In this document: in pieces, positions 46,726 to 55,688 of the stretch | Numbering within the stretch: the first letter of the stretch is position 1 | How the letters are laid out: every line of letters starts with the position of its first letter | Assembly: GCA_030447745.1 (NCBI GenBank) | Contig: JAUJOH010000013.1 | Location: 1-62,652, forward strand | Direction: 5' to 3' | Source of the DNA: Chloroflexota bacterium | GTDB taxonomy: Bacteria; Chloroflexota; Limnocylindria; Limnocylindrales; CSP1-4 | Length of the DNA stretch: 62,652 nucleotides | Notes under the pieces: model-generated | The model's database searches: none | Seen by the model: only the letters and a program-made list of their open reading frames with translations | What the model was told of the DNA's origin: nothing | Program-made: the position numbers and the translations under genes

Positions 46726-47388
46726 TCAGTGGCGCGTCGCGAGCCGGTGCCGGAAGGTCACCCACGCGACGATCAGGCCCGCCAGCAGGGCGACCGGGAT
46801 GGCAGGACCGCCGAGCGGTCCGCCGAGCGGCGCGCCGGCCCAGTCGGACACGGCCTCGGTGGCCGTGTCGGGCATGCAGGAGACCTGCGGGTCCAAGGGC
46901 GCGAACAGGACCTCGCCGTCGGGCCGGAAGTAGGCATGGAGCATGTAGTGTGCGTCCTCGGTGCCGGGGGGTCCGGGATGGCCGGGCAGCAGGAGCGCCG
47001 GCTGGCCGAAGGCCTCGGGTGCGCCCTTCCCCACGTCGGCCGCCTCCCACTCCAGGCCGATGACCCGCTCGAGGCTCGCGTCGAGGAGCACCACCGGCGG
47101 GTTCTCGGGATCCATCACGCCGGCCGCGAACTGGGCCGAAAAGTTCTCGATGTTCAGGGCATGGACGCCCATGCCACCCGTCCCTGGTTCCGAGATGCAG
47201 ATGGGAGGCTCGGCGATGTAGCCCATGGTCGCGATCTGGTCGCCGCTCTTGCCCTCGAAGCGGGCGCGCAGCTCGGCGAAACCCTCCGGTGCCGGGATCG
47301 GTGCGGGCCCCTCGGCAAGAGCAGTACCGGGCGCCACGGCGGCGAGGAGCGCGCAGGCGAGCGCGATGGCTCGGATGCGGATGTGCAT
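46726..47388 (-). CDS. Secreted membrane-anchored protein of unknown function
   Basis: 220 residues. There is an N-terminal Sec signal (ALACALLAAVAPGTALA) and one C-terminal membrane segment (residues ~193-210) with an Arg/His-rich cytoplasmic end. The exposed part has two Cys (PPICISE, VSCMPD). Ribosome site AAGGGA upstream. No recognised domain. About 210 nt after its stop carry nothing clear. Confidence 0.62.
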   Translation of the reverse strand: MHIRIRAIALACALLAAVAPGTALAEGPAPIPAPEGFAELRARFEGKSGDQIATMGYIAEPPICISEPGTGGMGVHALNIENFSAQFAAGVMDPENPPVVLLDASLERVIGLEWEAADVGKGAPEAFGQPALLLPGHPGPPGTEDAHYMLHAYFRPDGEVLFAPLDPQVSCMPDTATEAVSDWAGAPLGGPLGGPAIPVALLAGLIVAWVTFRHRLATRH

Positions 47389-47513
47389 GTCGATCCCTTC
47401 CCTTCTTCGGATCCGTCCGTGTCGAGCCGAAGCGGCTCGTTCGAGGGAAAGGCGGGAAAAGGGAGGTCACGGGCGTGCCATCGGACGGCACGCGTGGAAG
47501 CGATACGGCGCGG

Positions 47514-50500
47514 TCAGCGCTCCCAGGTCAGGGAGAGGCTGGGATCGGGCGTGTACGAGCAGAAGGTCCCGGTGTGCACGGCAAGCGCCAGGTGCCGACC
47601 GAGCGACGGGCTGTGGGTCTCGATCCGACGCAGGGCAGCCCGGATCGCCTTCCCCACGCTGAGGCGCGCACGCTCGGCGGCCGAGGCCGCGACGCGAGAG
47701 CGGCCGCCGATCCCCACCGAGGAGGCCAGCTCCTGGACGAGGAGGTCGTGCTCGGCGCGAAGACGGGAGACACGCTCGGGATCGTTCCACGCCTCGGCCT
47801 CGGCCATCTCCGCCTCGAGCTCGCTGAGCCTCTGCCGGTAGGCATCGCGCGCCTGAGCGTCCAGGATCTCTCCCGCGTCGCCGAATCCGAACGAGTCGGT
47901 ATCACGGGTCGTGGGCCTCTGCACCCGCCCCGCCTCCGGAGCTCGCTCGCCTGCGACGAGATCGAGCACGTGGATCTCTCGGCCCGGTTCCGCGAGGAGC
48001 CGAGCGAGATAGCGCAACCCCTTGGCGTCGTGAAGTCGGAAGCTGTCGCCCTCGAAGGCGACGGTCCAGTACTCCCCGTCCCTGCGGAAGACGCCAGTCC
48101 TCTGGACGTGTGGCGACGTGTCGCCACTCGCGACGGCGACGGCAGCGGATCCCTCCTCTGCCACGTCCTCCCTTGCGACGTCATCGAGTGGGAGACGGGC
48201 TCTCAGGGCGGTCATGCCGAGATGCTCGGCAGTCCCGCGGGCCGCGCGCACGAGCGCGGCTGCGCGATCTCGATCCCGGGGTCCATCGCGACGGAGGAGC
48301 ATCTCGGCGAAGTCCGCCTGCGTGTGCGCCGTCCAGGGTCGAGAGCCCATCCGCTCGCTCAAGCGGATCGCATCCTCGAAGTGCCGTTCCGCATCGTCCA
48401 GGCGCCGAAGCGTGGTCGCCAGCAATCCCAGGTACCGATCGACGGCCCCGACGCTCCCCGCGCCGTGGCCGATCGCGTGGCGGCCGGCGAATGGCGACAG
48501 CTGCGCGTAGAGGCTCTCGGCTGCGGCCGTGTCGCCGAGTCGGGAAGCCGCCTCGCTCGCGAGGCCGATCCCGAGGAGCCACTCGCTGTCACGGTACAGG
48601 GCGCCAAAGTCGTTTCGGGAGAGCTCGTCGAATACCGTGCGCGCCTCGTCCCCTCGGCCGAGGTCGATGAGAAGACACGCCAGCGCCGCACGGTGGAATG
48701 GGTACCAGGGGAACTCGGCCACGGACGCGCGCACGGTCGCCTCTTCCTCCGCCAGCCGGCCCTGCTCGCGCCGCAACAGGAATCGGTGCATGCCCGCCTC
48801 GGACACGTCGTCGTGGATCGGGTTGATCGGGTTGCCGGGCTGGACCTCTCCCTCGATCAGCTCCTCCGCGCGGTCGTATGCTCCCTCGAGCAGCGCGAGT
48901 ACGGACCGATAGCTCCGTAGCGCACGCACCTCCACCGGTTGCCGGAGCTCGGTCGCCGCGCGCTCGACGATCTCGAGGTGCGTCTTCGCCTCAGCCATCA
49001 TCGCCAGGTCGGTGTAGGCGGCGTGCAGCGTCTGGTGCCCGTCGAGCGTCCGCTCAGTGTCGGCCGCCGCCTCAGAGACAGCCAGCAGCTCCTTCGCCGT
49101 CCCGAGCCTCTCGGCCGGGTTCTCCGGCCAGTACGTCGCCCAGTAGCGGCCCACCAGCGCGTAGCCGAGCGTGGGCGGGTCACCGATAGCTCGTGCGATC
49201 TCGACGGCCTCTCCGCTCAGCGCGGCACTGTGGTCGCGATGCTCCGGGGAGCTGCGCCACGCGCAGGCGAGTCGCGCGAGGAGCCGCACCCGAAGGCAAT
49301 CGTCGGCTCCGTCCAGCATGCGGAGCGCGTCCTGCAGGAGTGGGATCAGGTGCGGATCGCGGCCGACGCGCGTCCAGATGAACCGCCCGCCGTACCCAAG
49401 CGCCGCGCGAGCGAGCTGCCTGACGTCACCGATCCGCCGGGCGACGCCCGCCGCGCTCAGGAACGTCCCTCGGGCGGTCACGAGGTCGCCTGCCCGCGCT
49501 TCGGCGTCGCCGACGGAAAGGAGCAGCTCCGCCCGCGCGGAGTCGTCCGGGGACGTTCCGGCCTCGAGCGCGTGGAGCGCCATCTGATAGAGGCGGACGG
49601 CCTCCTCGTAGGCGAGGGCCTTGGCTGCCTCGCCTCCGGCACGCTGCGCATAGTCGACCGTCTTCTGGGTGTCGGCGCCCTCGCCACCCTGGTAGAAGTG
49701 GTGCGCGAGCTCGGCCAGGTGCCGCTCGGCGGTGCCCGCGTAGAGCTCTTCGAGTACCTCCCCGATGCGCCTGTGGAGACGCATCCGACGACCAGGGCTG
49801 AGCTCGTCGTACAGCGTCTCGCGGACGAGTTCGTGCGAGAAGCGCAGCCTGCCCAATGCGCCGCTGACCGGCGCGAGCAACCCCGCGCGCAGGGGTTCGT
49901 CGAGGAGATCGATGAGCTCGCCGGCCTGGTAGCCACCGACCCGGCGAAGCGCCTCCACGCCGAACTCCGGTCCGATCGCCGCCGCATAGCGGAGCGCATC
50001 GGCACTCGCTTCCCCGAGCTGCGCGACTCGCCGCCCGATCACCCCGCGGATCCCGGCAGGGACGACAAGGTGGAGCGACCCGAGCCCCGCGACCTGGTCG
50101 AGGCGGCCCTCGCCAGTCAGCAGGCGTACCGCCTCGCCCAGGAACAGGGGATTGCCGGCGGTCTCGCGCCACATCAGCGACGCGACGTGCATCGGCGGTC
50201 GAATGCCCGCCGCATCTCGGATGAACTCCGCGACCGCCGCTTGCGGAAGACCGCGGAGGGTGAGCCTGCGCGTCGCCGGCTCGCGCATCAGCTCGCTGAG
50301 CGCCGATGTCAGCGGGTGGTCCGACGTCAGCTCCACGTCTCGGTACGTCGCAACGACGAGGAGATGGCTGTCCGCGAGCTGGCTGGCCAGAAAGCGGAGC
50401 AACAGGATTGAGGCGGTGTCCGCTGCGTGGAGATCATCGATGACGAGCACGAGCGGGAGCTCGCACGCGGCCTCGATCAGGAAGGCGGCCACGGAATCGA

Positions 50501-50918
50501 AGAGACGGAAGCGTGCTGATTCGGGAGCGGCCGCGGGCGGCGTGGGCAGCCCGGGAAGGATGCCGGAGACCTCGGGGAGCATCTGCGCGATATCCGGCGC
50601 GCCCTGGCCGAGCTGGCGCCGGAGCACCTCCCGATCCGTGTTGCGCAGGTACGAGCGGATGGCCTGCACCCATGGCCAGTAGGCCGGAGCACCGGCGTCG
50701 TCCCAGCTGCGCCCCCACATCACGCGGTAGCCTCGCTTCCGCGCGTGCGCGCTCAGGGCGTCCGCCAACCGGCTCTTCCCGATACCTGGCTCGCCAGCCA
50801 GGAGGACGAGACGCCCGCTGCCGGACGCTGCGTCGTCCAGTTCCCGCAGCAGCTCCTGGAGCTCGCGGTCACGTCCGACGAAGACGCTTCCCGATCTGCC
50901 CTCGGACACGCTCACCAT
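47514..50918 (-). CDS. STAND/AAA ATPase with TPR repeats (LuxR-like large regulator)
   Basis: 1134 residues from ATG 50918; GTG 50915, with better spacing to the CGAGG site, and GTG 50921 are alternatives. An ATPase module with Walker A LAGEPGIGKSRLADAL (near residue 45) and Walker B-like LVLVIDDLHAAD (near 155) is followed by a winged/helical section and a long helical TPR region (residues ~380-900). Residues ~930-1010 hold GDSFRLHDAKGLRYLARLLA and a coiled coil LSELEAEMAEAEAW. No LuxR HTH is seen at the end. Likely a signal-transducing ATPase of the kind common in Actinomycetota/Chloroflexota; ligand unknown. Confidence 0.85.
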   Translation of the reverse strand: MVSVSEGRSGSVFVGRDRELQELLRELDDAASGSGRLVLLAGEPGIGKSRLADALSAHARKRGYRVMWGRSWDDAGAPAYWPWVQAIRSYLRNTDREVLRRQLGQGAPDIAQMLPEVSGILPGLPTPPAAAPESARFRLFDSVAAFLIEAACELPLVLVIDDLHAADTASILLLRFLASQLADSHLLVVATYRDVELTSDHPLTSALSELMREPATRRLTLRGLPQAAVAEFIRDAAGIRPPMHVASLMWRETAGNPLFLGEAVRLLTGEGRLDQVAGLGSLHLVVPAGIRGVIGRRVAQLGEASADALRYAAAIGPEFGVEALRRVGGYQAGELIDLLDEPLRAGLLAPVSGALGRLRFSHELVRETLYDELSPGRRMRLHRRIGEVLEELYAGTAERHLAELAHHFYQGGEGADTQKTVDYAQRAGGEAAKALAYEEAVRLYQMALHALEAGTSPDDSARAELLLSVGDAEARAGDLVTARGTFLSAAGVARRIGDVRQLARAALGYGGRFIWTRVGRDPHLIPLLQDALRMLDGADDCLRVRLLARLACAWRSSPEHRDHSAALSGEAVEIARAIGDPPTLGYALVGRYWATYWPENPAERLGTAKELLAVSEAAADTERTLDGHQTLHAAYTDLAMMAEAKTHLEIVERAATELRQPVEVRALRSYRSVLALLEGAYDRAEELIEGEVQPGNPINPIHDDVSEAGMHRFLLRREQGRLAEEEATVRASVAEFPWYPFHRAALACLLIDLGRGDEARTVFDELSRNDFGALYRDSEWLLGIGLASEAASRLGDTAAAESLYAQLSPFAGRHAIGHGAGSVGAVDRYLGLLATTLRRLDDAERHFEDAIRLSERMGSRPWTAHTQADFAEMLLRRDGPRDRDRAAALVRAARGTAEHLGMTALRARLPLDDVAREDVAEEGSAAVAVASGDTSPHVQRTGVFRRDGEYWTVAFEGDSFRLHDAKGLRYLARLLAEPGREIHVLDLVAGERAPEAGRVQRPTTRDTDSFGFGDAGEILDAQARDAYRQRLSELEAEMAEAEAWNDPERVSRLRAEHDLLVQELASSVGIGGRSRVAASAAERARLSVGKAIRAALRRIETHSPSLGRHLALAVHTGTFCSYTPDPSLSLTWER

Positions 50919-50984
50919 CACCCTCGCCCGGGTGAAAGAATACGACGCGGCCGACCCCGATCGCGAGAAGGAGCGGGCTCGAGA

Positions 50985-51915
50985 TCACCCTTGCGGGCGG
51001 CGCCTGTTGAATACGCGCAGCTTGATTGTCATCACGACTGCGGAACCGCTCACAACGAGCGCGACCTCGAGCAGCCAGCGGAGCATCCCCGAGGTCGCCA
51101 ACGAGACGTCCCAGGTGACGACGCCGATCGCGACGATCGCGGCCGACGGGATCAGGGCAAGCGCAACCATGACACCCGCGGTAAGACGACCCGGTTCGTG
51201 GTGACCACGATCGCCCCGGCTATGCCACCGACGAAGGCGATGAAGATAGAACTCGGGCTCACCGACGCCCAGTAGGCGATCAGGGCGCCGCGAGGCAGAT
51301 AGGACGAGGCAGAGCCCGCCGGGTCGTCGCCAATGGCAAGGAGCAGCAGAGAGGTGGCACCCGCCGCGGCAAGGAGTGCGCCGTACGCCTGCAGCGTATG
51401 CAGAGCCCCGGGAGCGAAGTCACCACGGCGAGCGATCCCACCGAAGACCCCCGCACGATGGGTACGAACCCTGGTGCGATCAGCATCGCCGCGACCACCA
51501 AGTGGATGGCGTTCTCCGCAATGCCGACGACAGCGAGAGCGCCCGAGATCGCCATCAACGCGACGACGCTCGCCGTAGGGTGTGCCGCGCGCGCCATCAC
51601 CTGCTCGATCTCCTCGAGCGACGCTTCGTTCTTGTCGCCGATGATGGACGCCCCGTGCTTCCGCGATACAACCGCGAGCGGTTCGCTGGTCAGCATGGAC
51701 GTCCCCTCATCCGCGCCCAGGCCGTGCTCGTCGAGGAGCCGCATAACGCCGGGCAGATGGGCGTCCAGGACCTCGAAGGACAGGACATCCCCGCTCGGAT
51801 CGACCGCGATACCGCGCTGCACGCGCAAGCCGAGCACGCCCTCGGTCGCGAGGAGCGCATCCCGAAGCGCACCTGTCCTCGCCGGCGGTACGGTTAACTG
51901 CAGCGATCTCGCCAT
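50985..51915 (-). pseudogene. DUF389 family membrane protein, two frameshifts
   Basis: The gene starts normally at ATG 51915 and encodes the DUF389 cytoplasmic domain and first helices (VVSRKHGASIIGDKNEASLE, then VALMAISGALAVVGIAENAI). Near 51406-51412 the frame changes; the correct sequence resumes in another frame (ALHTLQAYGALLAAAGATSL ... SSIFIAFVGGIAGAIVVTT). Near 51178-51190 it changes again, restoring VALALIPSAAIVAIG to the stop at 50985. Each break equals one missing base. Repaired, it would be ~310 residues. Real decay or sequencing error cannot be separated here. Confidence 0.8.
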
Positions 51916-52271
51916 AGCAGCCTCGGGCCGACGTGCTTACACAGCCGTCGAGTCACGGGGTTCCCCCCACGTGAAGAGCAGCGACTGCGATCGGGCCGAA
52001 GTCAACCAGTCGATCCTGCCGCAGTCAACCCGTGAGCGCCCCTGCGGTGCTCCCGCGCGGAGAGCGGGGGCCGCTTGAGTCGGCGGGTTCCGCCCCGGGT
52101 TCGGCCGGGCGAGCCTCGACGTTGCGTGTGCAACCTGAAGGGCGCCGATACCGGTGACGTGCCGGGCGACCAGACGCCCAACACGCGGCGCAAGAACGAG
52201 AGCGACCGGAAGTTACGTGCGGGGCGCCACGAGGGATGGGCCTGGCCTCCAGCCGCCCTAAGCACGCGAGG
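51916..52271. other. Intergenic stretch between two frameshifted genes
   Basis: About 355 nt with no supported gene; the open frame of the next gene continues into it out of register. I see no RNA or repeat. Confidence 0.5.
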
Positions 52272-53056
52272 TCACAGCCGCTGCTCCCCTGAACCCCTGG
52301 GTGCGGCAGGGTCGGATTCGGCCTCAGCCTGCGCGACACGGCGCTGCTCGGCGACGGCCTCGGCGCGCGCGTCCGCCCCCGAAGCGCCGCTCGTCGCCGA
52401 TCAAGCTCAGCCAGAGCCGGCGTTCGCCCGTAGAGCACCAAGGTGTCGCCGGGTCGAACCAACGTCTCGCCAGTTGGTACTCCAACAAACGCTCCCGCGG
52501 GACGTTCCACGGCGAGGACCATCATTCCCTCGCGCCGCAGGTCCAGCTCCGTAAGCGTCTTGTCCGCCAGCCAGTCGCCCGGCCTCACCTCGAGCTCGAC
52601 AACGCGGTACTCGCCGCCAAGGTGAAGAAGCTCGGAACAGTCTCGGACGTCGAGCTGCGTGTAGCGTCGGGGCGCCCACGTTGTCGCCCGGGAGATCAGC
52701 CGATCGATCCACGGGCTGGCGGCAAGGAACCACACGAGCGCGAGCCCGGCCGCAAGTACCACGAGCCGCGGAAGCCACTGACCCGGTTGTTCGACCTCGA
52801 TGAAGGCGAGGACAACGAGCCGACGACCGCGACGATGCCAGCGTTTCCGAGCAGCATCACGATTCGCCGACGGACGGGGTGACGAACGACGAGCTCCGAC
52901 TCCGACGTCGTAAAAGGCTGAACCGGTGAAGGCCGAGCGAGCCTGGAATCGGGCCGTCTCCCGCGACGGACCAGTGAGCGTCAGGGCCACCGTCGGGATA
53001 CGCGTGATCAGCAGCGACAGGGTAAGCACGACGAGCAGCGAAAGAAGCGCGGTCAT
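52272..53056 (-). pseudogene. TrkA-C (RCK) domain membrane protein, frameshifted
   Basis: A putative potassium-channel-like or regulatory protein with membrane helices then a TrkA_C domain. The first frame gives TALLSLLVVLTLSLLITRIP and SAFTGSAF, where an extra T near 52912-52915 throws off the frame; the next frame shows TTSESELVVRHPVRRRIVML, then near 52820-52830 it returns (LAFIEVEQPGQW) for the second helix and RCK domain (VVELEVRPGDWLADKTLTEL ... VRPGDTLVLYG). Near 52376-52380 a G-run loses a base, and the family-like end ADARAEAVAEQRRVAQAEAE finishes at 52272. Three indels. Confidence 0.78.
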
Positions 53057-53511
53057 GACGGTCCCCGGCTGTGGGAGGGCATCGTCGCGACTGCGGCGAC
53101 GTCAACCCGGTTTCGATCAACTAGCTATTCCCTAGCATTCGACCACATAGAGGGGCGTTGGAGCGGTCTGAGATGAAGCAAGGCCTCGACGTGCCCGCGG
53201 CCGATCGCAAGACCGCGTGCGGCATCCCACGCGCCTCAAAGGCGTCGAAGCGGGCAGTCGCGTCCAGGTACGCCTTGGCTTGGTCGTCGCCGCCTTGTTG
53301 CCGGCTCGCACGTGCCGACCGACGGACCCGGGCGTTGACCGCGATGTCGGGCCCTTGGGGTAGGATCTGTCGTGCCCGCCGGGGCGCTTGGCACGGTGTC
53401 TGGAGCTCGGACGAGGCATCGCAATGTTCGCAATCGCTTGTTGTTCCAGCGTCGTCCAAAGGACCGGAGGCGCAGAAACGCAGTTCCACTGGAACTGAGC
53501 GCGAATCGCGT
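53057..53511. other. Intergenic stretch before tRNA-Lys
   Basis: About 455 nt with no recognised gene. The minus-strand open frame 53121-53489 has an odd composition and resembles nothing. The tRNA-Lys promoter should lie here but no consensus box is clear. Confidence 0.45.
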
Positions 53512-53586
53512 GGGCCCGTAGCTCAACGGTAGAGCAAGTGACTCTTAATCACTTGGTTGAAGGTTCGAATCCTTCCGGGCTCACCA
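53512..53586 (+). tRNA. tRNA-Lys (anticodon CTT)
   Basis: A complete 75-nt tRNA with encoded CCA. Acceptor GGGCCCG pairs with CGGGCTC (one G-U); the anticodon loop CTCTTAA gives CTT (reads AAG); T loop TTCGAAT; discriminator A 53583. Its 3' half is duplicated exactly at 55642-55688. Confidence 0.96.
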
Positions 53587-53587
53587 C
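53541..53587 (+). repeat. Left copy of a 47-bp direct repeat (att-like) in the tRNA-Lys 3' half
   Basis: Bases 53541-53587 from the anticodon loop through CCA to the next base are identical to 55642-55688, and the flanks differ on both sides. This is the classic footprint of site-specific integration into a tRNA 3' end, where the tRNA is rebuilt. Confidence 0.85.
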
Positions 53588-53601
53588 ACTTGACGCACGA
53601 A

Positions 53602-54150
53602 ATGACTCCGGAGGGCCGCTTCCGGGGGTCCCCCTTCGCGGTGGCCTTCGGCGGAGCCGTCCCGCCAGTCCTCGTCGACCTAGCCGCGGCGATCGAGCCC
53701 GAAGTCGGGCGCGTCGCCCGGCTGGTGCTCGATGAGGCGGACGTGCGGCTGTACGGGGAGGCCAGGGAGCGAGTCGTCGCTGACGCCAAACGGGACGCCG
53801 TGCGCCACGTTCTGTGGGCCGTCGTCGAGGCGGTCCGTAGGGAGCTGATGCGACCGGAGCCCGTCCCGTTCACGCCACCGCGCGCGGGCTCGTGGATCCG
53901 CGGGCGGTGGACGCAAGACGAGCGGTGGTACGGCAAGTGGCACGTCTTCTCGGGTGATCTCCGGACCTGGCCGCACGCTGTCAACGTCGTCCACGGGACG
54001 ACGCGGTGCGGCGTGCGTATCACCCTCCGGAGCGCGGTCGCCGAGGCGGTCGTCGCGGACAAGCCCCCCGCCCTCGATGCTTGCCGGCGCTGCTCGGGTG
54101 AGCGTGATGAGGTCCGGCGGAGACGACGGGCGCTGGCGGTCGTTCGCTAG
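53602..54150 (+). CDS. Hypothetical protein, first gene inside the tRNA-bounded segment
   Basis: 182 residues from ATG 53602, the first ATG after the tRNA; the longer open frame from 53557 runs through the tRNA 3' end and is artefactual. An N-terminal helix-rich part (IEPEVGRVARLVLDEADVRL) is followed by GRWTQDERWYGKWHVFSGDL and a Cys pair DACRRCSG in a basic tail. No family recognised. Confidence 0.55.
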   Translation: MTPEGRFRGSPFAVAFGGAVPPVLVDLAAAIEPEVGRVARLVLDEADVRLYGEARERVVADAKRDAVRHVLWAVVEAVRRELMRPEPVPFTPPRAGSWIRGRWTQDERWYGKWHVFSGDLRTWPHAVNVVHGTTRCGVRITLRSAVAEAVVADKPPALDACRRCSGERDEVRRRRRALAVVR

Positions 54151-54203
54151 GCTCATCGCGGCCCCCGCTCCGCCGTCGACAACGATCTGGAACCCCGGTT
54201 CCA

Positions 54204-54223
54204 CCAGCTCGAGCGACGGCGAC
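54204..54223 (+). repeat. 20-bp repeat copy 1 inside the segment
   Basis: CCAGCTCGAGCGACGGCGAC at 54204-54223 recurs exactly at 55509-55528. Each is followed by a G run and GT. Shorter relatives of ACGGCGACCG lie near 54634 and 55085. Confidence 0.75.
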
Positions 54224-54321
54224 CGGGGGTCCGAATCGACTAACGCGGCGGGCACGCGCCGCCATACTGGTCGCAGGCCGCCTGCGCGAAAGCCGTCCGC
54301 GGTCCGCAACGAGGAGGTCGC

Positions 54322-54597
54322 ACGTACGCCGTCCTGGTCAATGCACGAATCGAGGCCGGCCGCGAAGCCGAGGGAGAGGAGCGGCTCCACAGCGAAGTCC
54401 TGCCTGGCGTGAGGCAAATCCCTGGCCTGCTCGCGGCGTACTGGCTTGAACCCGTGAACGGCGAGGGACTATCCGTCGCCATCTTCGAGGACGAGCAATC
54501 CGCACGCGCGGCCGCCGCCATGGTCCCGAACGTCCCGCGCCCCGATTTCGTGACCCTCGACGCCGCGAATGTTCGGAGGGTCGTCGCGAACCTCTAG
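54322..54597 (+). CDS. ABM-type (antibiotic biosynthesis monooxygenase-like) small protein, start codon ACG
   Basis: A 91-residue ferredoxin-like protein: TYAVLVNARIEAGREAEGEE, PGVRQIPGLLAAYWLEPVNG, LSVAIFEDEQSARAAA. The family normally starts MYAVLV; here the codon is ACG 54322, with GAGGAGGT at 54311-54318. No ATG, GTG or TTG is in frame until 54409, which would lose the first strand. Either a non-standard start or a mutated one. Confidence 0.55.
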   Translation, partial: TYAVLVNARIEAGREAEGEERLHSEVLPGVRQIPGLLAAYWLEPVNGEGLSVAIFEDEQSARAAAAMVPNVPRPDFVTLDAANVRRVVANL

Positions 54598-54740
54598 CGC
54601 CTCAGCGGTAGCGTACTCACCGGCTGACAGCGAGACGAACGGCGACCGGGGCCCCCGGCTCCGCGCGTTCGCTCCGTCGTGCACCGGGCCTCACCGAGCG
54701 ACGACACATCGTTCTGACGCTCAGCCCCGCCTTTGAACGG

Positions 54741-55037
54741 ATGGTCACCATCGCGCCCCACCTGACCGTCGTATCCGGGCTCGTCACGCTGATGCTGTTC
54801 GGCTACTCGACCATCGATCTGGGGGTGCTCGCGACCGGCGTCGTGATCCTCGCCCTCGTTCTGATCGAGACGCAGTACTGGGCAAAGGTCCGCCCGCGGG
54901 TCCGGGACGCGCTCGACTGGGCTGATAACGCCGCGGCGGTCGCCCTGATGCGGGGTCCGAAGAGCGTTGCCATCGGCCGGATCGAAGTGTCACTCGGCTT
55001 CGTCATCGTCGCGTTGATGGTGTTCCGGCCCCGCTGA
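54741..55037 (+). CDS. Small membrane protein of unknown function
   Basis: 98 residues with three hydrophobic stretches (residues ~10-25, 28-43, 82-95) separated by a charged loop [15 protein letters not shown]. No family recognised. The start codon ATG 54741 has no ribosome site. Confidence 0.55.
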   Translation: MVTIAPHLTVVSGLVTLMLFGYSTIDLGVLATGVVILALVLIETQYWAKVRPRVRDALDWADNAAAVALMRGPKSVAIGRIEVSLGFVIVALMVFRPR

Positions 55038-55105
55038 GTTCGCTTCCCCCGTTTTGCGTCGGCTACGTCCTCGAGGCTAGACCGACGGCGACCGACAGCT
55101 GTTTC

Positions 55106-55366
55106 CTACACTGCGGCGCGGCGTCCGCTCAGAGCACGGGCGATGAGAATCACGATGATCGCGCCGATCGTTGCGATGACGATGCTCCCGATGTTGAGAC
55201 CGCTGACACCGCCGATTCCGAGCGCCGAGGCGACATAGCCGCCAACAACCGCGCCGATGATGCCTAGGACGATCGTTGCCAGGAGCCCGAATCCGCCGCC
55301 GACGAGGAACTGCGCGATCAAGCCCGCGATCAGCCCGAGAACGATCCAGACGATGAGACCCGACAC
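55106..55366 (-). CDS. GlsB/YeaQ/YmgE family stress-response membrane protein
   Basis: 86 residues with three membrane segments rich in Gly: GLIVWIVLGLIAGLIAQFLV, GGGFGLLATIVLGIIGAVVG, IVIATIGAIIVILIARAL. This is the transglycosylase-associated/GlsB family of small envelope-stress proteins, full length. The ATG follows GAGGTGAGTT. It sits inside the tRNA-bounded segment on the strand opposite the other genes there. Confidence 0.9.
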   Translation of the reverse strand: MSGLIVWIVLGLIAGLIAQFLVGGGFGLLATIVLGIIGAVVGGYVASALGIGGVSGLNIGSIVIATIGAIIVILIARALSGRRAAV

Positions 55367-55508
55367 CTCAACTCACCTCCGCGTGTCCAGCTCACGACGG
55401 AACGCTTGTCGCCCGCCGTCCTCCCGTCTATGCAGGTTACTCACGGGCGCACCGCTCCGCGCGTCGACGACGGCCCCGGAAGACGTTACCGCCTGTCACG
55501 CCTTCCGG

Positions 55509-55528
55509 CCAGCTCGAGCGACGGCGAC
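55509..55528 (+). repeat. 20-bp repeat copy 2 near the right boundary
   Basis: Second exact copy of CCAGCTCGAGCGACGGCGAC (first at 54204). It lies immediately left of the three 9-bp sites and 114 bp left of the right tRNA repeat. Confidence 0.75.
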
Positions 55529-55537
55529 GGGGGTGTT

Positions 55538-55582
55538 CTGTACCACTTCTGTACCACCTAGCGCGCGGATTCCGTGGTACAG
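55538..55582. promoter_or_regulatory. Three copies of CTGTACCAC with 11-bp phasing, next to the right att copy
   Basis: CTGTACCAC occurs at 55538-55546 and 55549-55557 in the same direction, 11 bp apart (one helical turn), and inverted as GTGGTACAG at 55574-55582. They lie 60 bp left of the 47-bp tRNA repeat. Position and phasing suggest binding sites of an integrase or directionality protein; this is an inference. Confidence 0.55.
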
Positions 55583-55641
55583 GCGGACGCTGGTGGACGT
55601 GCTGCACGCTCAAAGGCGGCCTCTGAGCGTGGCTTGGACCA

Positions 55642-55688
55642 ACTCTTAATCACTTGGTTGAAGGTTCGAATCCTTCCGGGCTCACCAC
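55642..55688 (+). repeat. Right copy of the 47-bp tRNA-Lys repeat (att-like)
   Basis: Exact duplicate of 53541-53587 without the 5' half of a tRNA: the sequence before it does not resemble D arm or acceptor. With the left copy it bounds a 2,101-bp repeat unit. Confidence 0.85.

Noticed and set aside
52025-52271. Long continuation of the RCK open frame past 52376
   Set aside because: After the G-run the frame is Arg/Pro-rich nonsense, while another frame gives the normal family ending at 52272.
53557-53601. Longer start of the hypothetical protein reading through the tRNA (MKVRILPGSP)
   Set aside because: This peptide is the translation of a tRNA 3' end and is not coding; the first ATG after the tRNA is used.
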